Below are positions 19,092-21,490 of a stretch of DNA of 21,490 bases, one piece after another. Made by a program: the position numbers and the translations under genes. Location of the stretch: contig JAHJBW010000004.1 of the NCBI GenBank assembly GCA_018813405.1, forward strand, positions 1-21,490. Reading direction: 5' to 3'. Numbering within the stretch: position 1 is the stretch's first letter; every line of letters begins with the position of its first letter. The notes beneath the pieces are model-generated. The model was not told where the DNA came from. It saw nothing but the letters and a program-made list of their open reading frames with translations, and did no database searches. Source of the DNA: Candidatus Margulisiibacteriota bacterium (GTDB lineage: Bacteria; Margulisbacteria; WOR-1; XYC2-FULL-46-14; JAHJBW01).

Positions 19092-20849
19092 ATGGGGGGC
19101 AGTCTAATAAATATTTATTCTTTTGTTCATATTGTCAGTCTTGTAATATATCTGTTATTGTTGATATATATACTGGCCAATAATTTCCGCTCTGCCATCA
19201 ACCGCTCGATCGCCGCGATATTATTTTGTTTTGTCTTATGGACGTTTTCGCTGATCTTTATCCATAATCCGCTGGTTTCCCAAAGCACTGCGAGGATCTT
19301 TTACGATATTGGTGTCATTGGCTGGGCCAGTTTTGGCAGTTTTGCTTTATATTTTGTCCTTCTGTTCACCCGGAATCGCCGCTGGTTGCAAAGTAAATTA
19401 CTGCGCGTTACCATGATCGTATGGCCTCTTAGTATTATCTATTCCCAATGGAAGGGCTGGCTGGCCGTTGATTATATTCAAAGATCCTGGGGCTGGTCAT
19501 ATCATTGGACGGATTCACCGATATTTTTCTCCTATTATCTTTCCTATCTGTTTTTCATCGGATTGGTGATATATCTGCTCTTTTCATTTAGCCGCAAGAC
19601 CAACGATAAAACACAAAAAGGTCAGGCTTTGATAATTATGTCTACCTCCATTGTCCCCTTGATCCTGGGTGGGATAACCGACGTTCTGCTGCCAAAACTT
19701 AATATACATACAGTGCCTAACATGGCGCCTGATTTTGTGGTCATCTGGGCTATGGGAATAGTGTATGCCATCGTACGTTATCGGTTCCTTGCTATTACCC
19801 CCGCCGTTGCCGCAGATAACATCATTGCCGCTATGCCTGATCCGCTGTTATTGCTTGATGAAGACCAAAATATTGTATTTGCGAATGGGGCCACATTAAA
19901 TCTTTTGGGATACAGCCCGAAGGAGCTTCAAGATAAAAGGATAGATGTTGTTTTTCCTTTAGAGCAAAAAGAAGAACAGTTGGCTAATATTGCCAGCAAA
20001 GAAAGGGCCGGCAATTATAATCTTGATCTCATGGCAAAAGATGGCCGGATCATTCCAGCTATCTGCTCAACTTCGATAATCAAAAGGAGCATAGGTGGAG
20101 TTGTCGGGACAGTATGTATCATGAAAGACATGACCGAGGCCAGGAAAATAGATATCATGAAAGACGAGTTCGTTACCAATGTTTCTCATGAGCTTAGGAC
20201 TCCTCTTTCGATAATCAAAGAAGGCATATCGATCATTTTAGAAGAGATATACGGAAAGATCGGAAAAGAGCAGAAAGAACTGCTTTCTGTTTCGCGCCAG
20301 AACGTGGACCGGCTTTCCCGTCTGATAGATGATCTTTTGGATATCTCGAAGATCGAAGCCCATAAAGTGAAATTGGAAATACGGAAGAGCAATATTGGCG
20401 ACATCATAAAAGATGTATTATCGCAATTAAAGAGCACAGCGCGTGAGAGAAGGATCAAACTCTCCCTGGGAAAACTGCCCCGGCAACCCGTCTTTGTCCT
20501 TGCCGACAAAGATAAGCTCGATCAGATAGTGATAAATTTGATCTCGAACAGCCTTAAGTTCACTCCGAGGGGCGGCAGTATAAAAGTGGACATTGTTGTC
20601 AGGGAAAACTTTGCTGAAGTCTCTGTCGCAGACACCGGCAAGGGTATTGAAGAAAAGGATATGCCCAGGCTTTTTTCTAAATTCCAGCAATTTGGACGCA
20701 AGCCTGGGCCAGGGGCAAAAGGTACCGGATTGGGCCTGTCGATCAGCAAAGGGTTGGTTGAAATGCAGGGCGGCAGGATATGGGCAGAATCCAAGCCGGG
20801 AGCAGGGTCAAAGTTCTCGTTCTCAATACCGCTCGCCAAGGAGGAGTAG
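19092..20849 (+). CDS. Membrane sensor histidine kinase (7TM-PAS-HisKA-HATPase)
   Basis: From the ATG at 19092 the protein has 585 residues; a TTG three codons earlier is a less likely start. The first 230 residues hold about seven membrane helices in the pattern of 7TM histidine-kinase sensors. A PAS domain follows (about 240-345, PDPLLLLDEDQNIVFANGAT). The HisKA domain carries the phospho-acceptor in VSHELRTPLSII (His366 from the ATG). The ATPase domain has the N box NLISNSLKF, G1 DTGKGI and G2 GTGLGLSIS. It ends 1 nt before the response regulator start and probably phosphorylates it. The ligand is unknown. Confidence 0.95.
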   Translation: MGGSLINIYSFVHIVSLVIYLLLLIYILANNFRSAINRSIAAILFCFVLWTFSLIFIHNPLVSQSTARIFYDIGVIGWASFGSFALYFVLLFTRNRRWLQSKLLRVTMIVWPLSIIYSQWKGWLAVDYIQRSWGWSYHWTDSPIFFSYYLSYLFFIGLVIYLLFSFSRKTNDKTQKGQALIIMSTSIVPLILGGITDVLLPKLNIHTVPNMAPDFVVIWAMGIVYAIVRYRFLAITPAVAADNIIAAMPDPLLLLDEDQNIVFANGATLNLLGYSPKELQDKRIDVVFPLEQKEEQLANIASKERAGNYNLDLMAKDGRIIPAICSTSIIKRSIGGVVGTVCIMKDMTEARKIDIMKDEFVTNVSHELRTPLSIIKEGISIILEEIYGKIGKEQKELLSVSRQNVDRLSRLIDDLLDISKIEAHKVKLEIRKSNIGDIIKDVLSQLKSTARERRIKLSLGKLPRQPVFVLADKDKLDQIVINLISNSLKFTPRGGSIKVDIVVRENFAEVSVADTGKGIEEKDMPRLFSKFQQFGRKPGPGAKGTGLGLSISKGLVEMQGGRIWAESKPGAGSKFSFSIPLAKEE

Positions 20850-20850
20850 A

Positions 20851-21222
20851 ATGGCAAAAATACTTATAATCGAAGATGAAAAAGAACACATTTTCATGTT
20901 TAGAAAACGTTTTGAACCAATGGGATATGATATTGTTGAAGCACACAACGGGAAAGAAGGCATAGAAAAAGTCAAGCAGGAAAAACCGGACCTGATCTTT
21001 TTAGATCTTGTTATGCCAGTAATGAACGGAATTGAAGTTTGTAAAGCCCTGCGGGATGATCCTGAAACAAAAGATGTCCCGATCATTGTGGTCAGCGCGG
21101 TCGGGGAATTTGAATTGGCGCAAGAATGTCTCAGGGCCGGGGCCAATGACTTTGTCCGAAAACCCTTTGAAGCAAAAGAATTGATAAAAAAAGTGAATAA
21201 GCTAATAAAACAAGGAAAATAA
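20851..21222 (+). CDS. Single-domain response regulator
   Basis: The 123-residue receiver domain has all key residues: acidic pocket Glu8/Asp9, phospho-acceptor Asp52 (LIFLDLVMPVMNG), Ser82 in the Thr/Ser position (IIVVSAVG) and Lys104 (VRKPFE). No output domain is present, so it must act by protein contact, like CheY- or Spo0F-type regulators. GGAGGAG lies about 5 nt before the ATG. It overlaps the following permease start by one base (TAATG), a strong sign of co-expression. Confidence 0.96.
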   Translation: MAKILIIEDEKEHIFMFRKRFEPMGYDIVEAHNGKEGIEKVKQEKPDLIFLDLVMPVMNGIEVCKALRDDPETKDVPIIVVSAVGEFELAQECLRAGANDFVRKPFEAKELIKKVNKLIKQGK

Positions 21223-21490
21223 TGTCTGATCTTAAGAAAGACATAGGTCTTCTGACACTTGTAGCCCTGGGTGTGGGCGGCATGGTCGGTTCCGGGATAT
21301 TTGCACTTCCGGCTGCCATGGCGGCAGTGGCAGGCCCCGGACTTATCATAGCCATAATCATCACCGGCCTTATGGCAACCTTTTTAGCCATCGCTTATGC
21401 CGAACTTGGCGCAGCCTTCCCCGTCTCCGGCGGGCCCTACGCTTTACCCCGCCTGGCCATGGGCGATCTGGCCGGTTTTATCATGGGGTG
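21222..21490 (+). CDS. APC-family amino acid permease, N-terminal part
   Basis: The frame opens with ATG at 21222 and runs off the window after about 89 codons: MSDLKKDIGLLTLVALG, then GGMVGSGIFALPAAMA in the first helix, a second helix (LIIAIIITGLMATFLAIAYA), ELGAAFPVSGGPY and a third segment. GxxIGSGIF and FPxxGGxY are signatures of amino acid/polyamine/organocation transporters. The substrate is not predictable from this part. AAGGA precedes the ATG. Translation is coupled to the response regulator, so transport and signalling may be linked. Confidence 0.92.
   Translation, partial: MSDLKKDIGLLTLVALGVGGMVGSGIFALPAAMAAVAGPGLIIAIIITGLMATFLAIAYAELGAAFPVSGGPYALPRLAMGDLAGFIMG

Overview
The window comes from a bacterium of moderate GC content. 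It has a flagellar export and motor operon, Rho, the AccA/AccD carboxyltransferase, MurF and the MEP-pathway kinase IspE. I cannot fix the lineage. Short intergenic palindromes beside tRNA genes, degenerate intergenic repeats and several start codons without a Shine-Dalgarno sequence fit an uncultured candidate lineage (for example Margulisbacteria/Saganbacteria-, Omnitrophota- or Elusimicrobiota-like). That placement is an inference.

Layout. Positions 1-10077 (minus strand) hold a tRNA-Leu, then fliK-flgD-flgE-type hook gene-fliM-fliN-fliO-fliP-fliQ-fliR-flhB-flhA, a small unknown gene, a FliA-position sigma factor, and tRNA-Gly, tRNA-Cys and a cut-off tRNA. The flagellar genes are tightly packed, with many 1-4 nt overlaps. 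No fliE-J, fliL, flhF, flhG or che gene is present. Positions 10132-12225 hold murF (minus) and a divergent methyltransferase (plus), whose 3' end overlaps the 3' end of rho. Positions 12218-15527 (minus) hold accD-accA-tRNA-Leu-tRNA-Leu-rho. Positions 15654-17563 (plus) hold rpsT-ispE, tRNA-Arg, a broken tRNA-Arg copy, tRNA-Lys, tRNA-Asp and a small GIY-YIG gene. Positions 17713-21490 (plus) hold an iron-sulfur protein/HD-protein pair and a sensor kinase-response regulator-amino acid permease operon, cut by the window end.

The most unusual signal is a family of short palindromes with differing but self-complementary arms (arm-CC-TRCG-core-CTTCGG-arm'). They lie directly 3' of tRNA-Cys, tRNA-Leu(AAG), tRNA-Leu(CAG), tRNA-Lys and tRNA-Asp. 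Two of them interrupt a tRNA-Arg copy. A related core sits in frame inside murF. At tRNA-Lys and tRNA-Asp the repeat itself supplies the encoded CCA end.

A second theme is overlap between coding and tRNA sequence. The stop codons of the sigma gene and of accA both lie inside the tRNA gene immediately downstream, so RNase P processing would leave those mRNAs without stop codons. A third is promoter -10 boxes only 6-8 nt before the start codons of fliM, murF and the methyltransferase, which suggests leaderless mRNAs.
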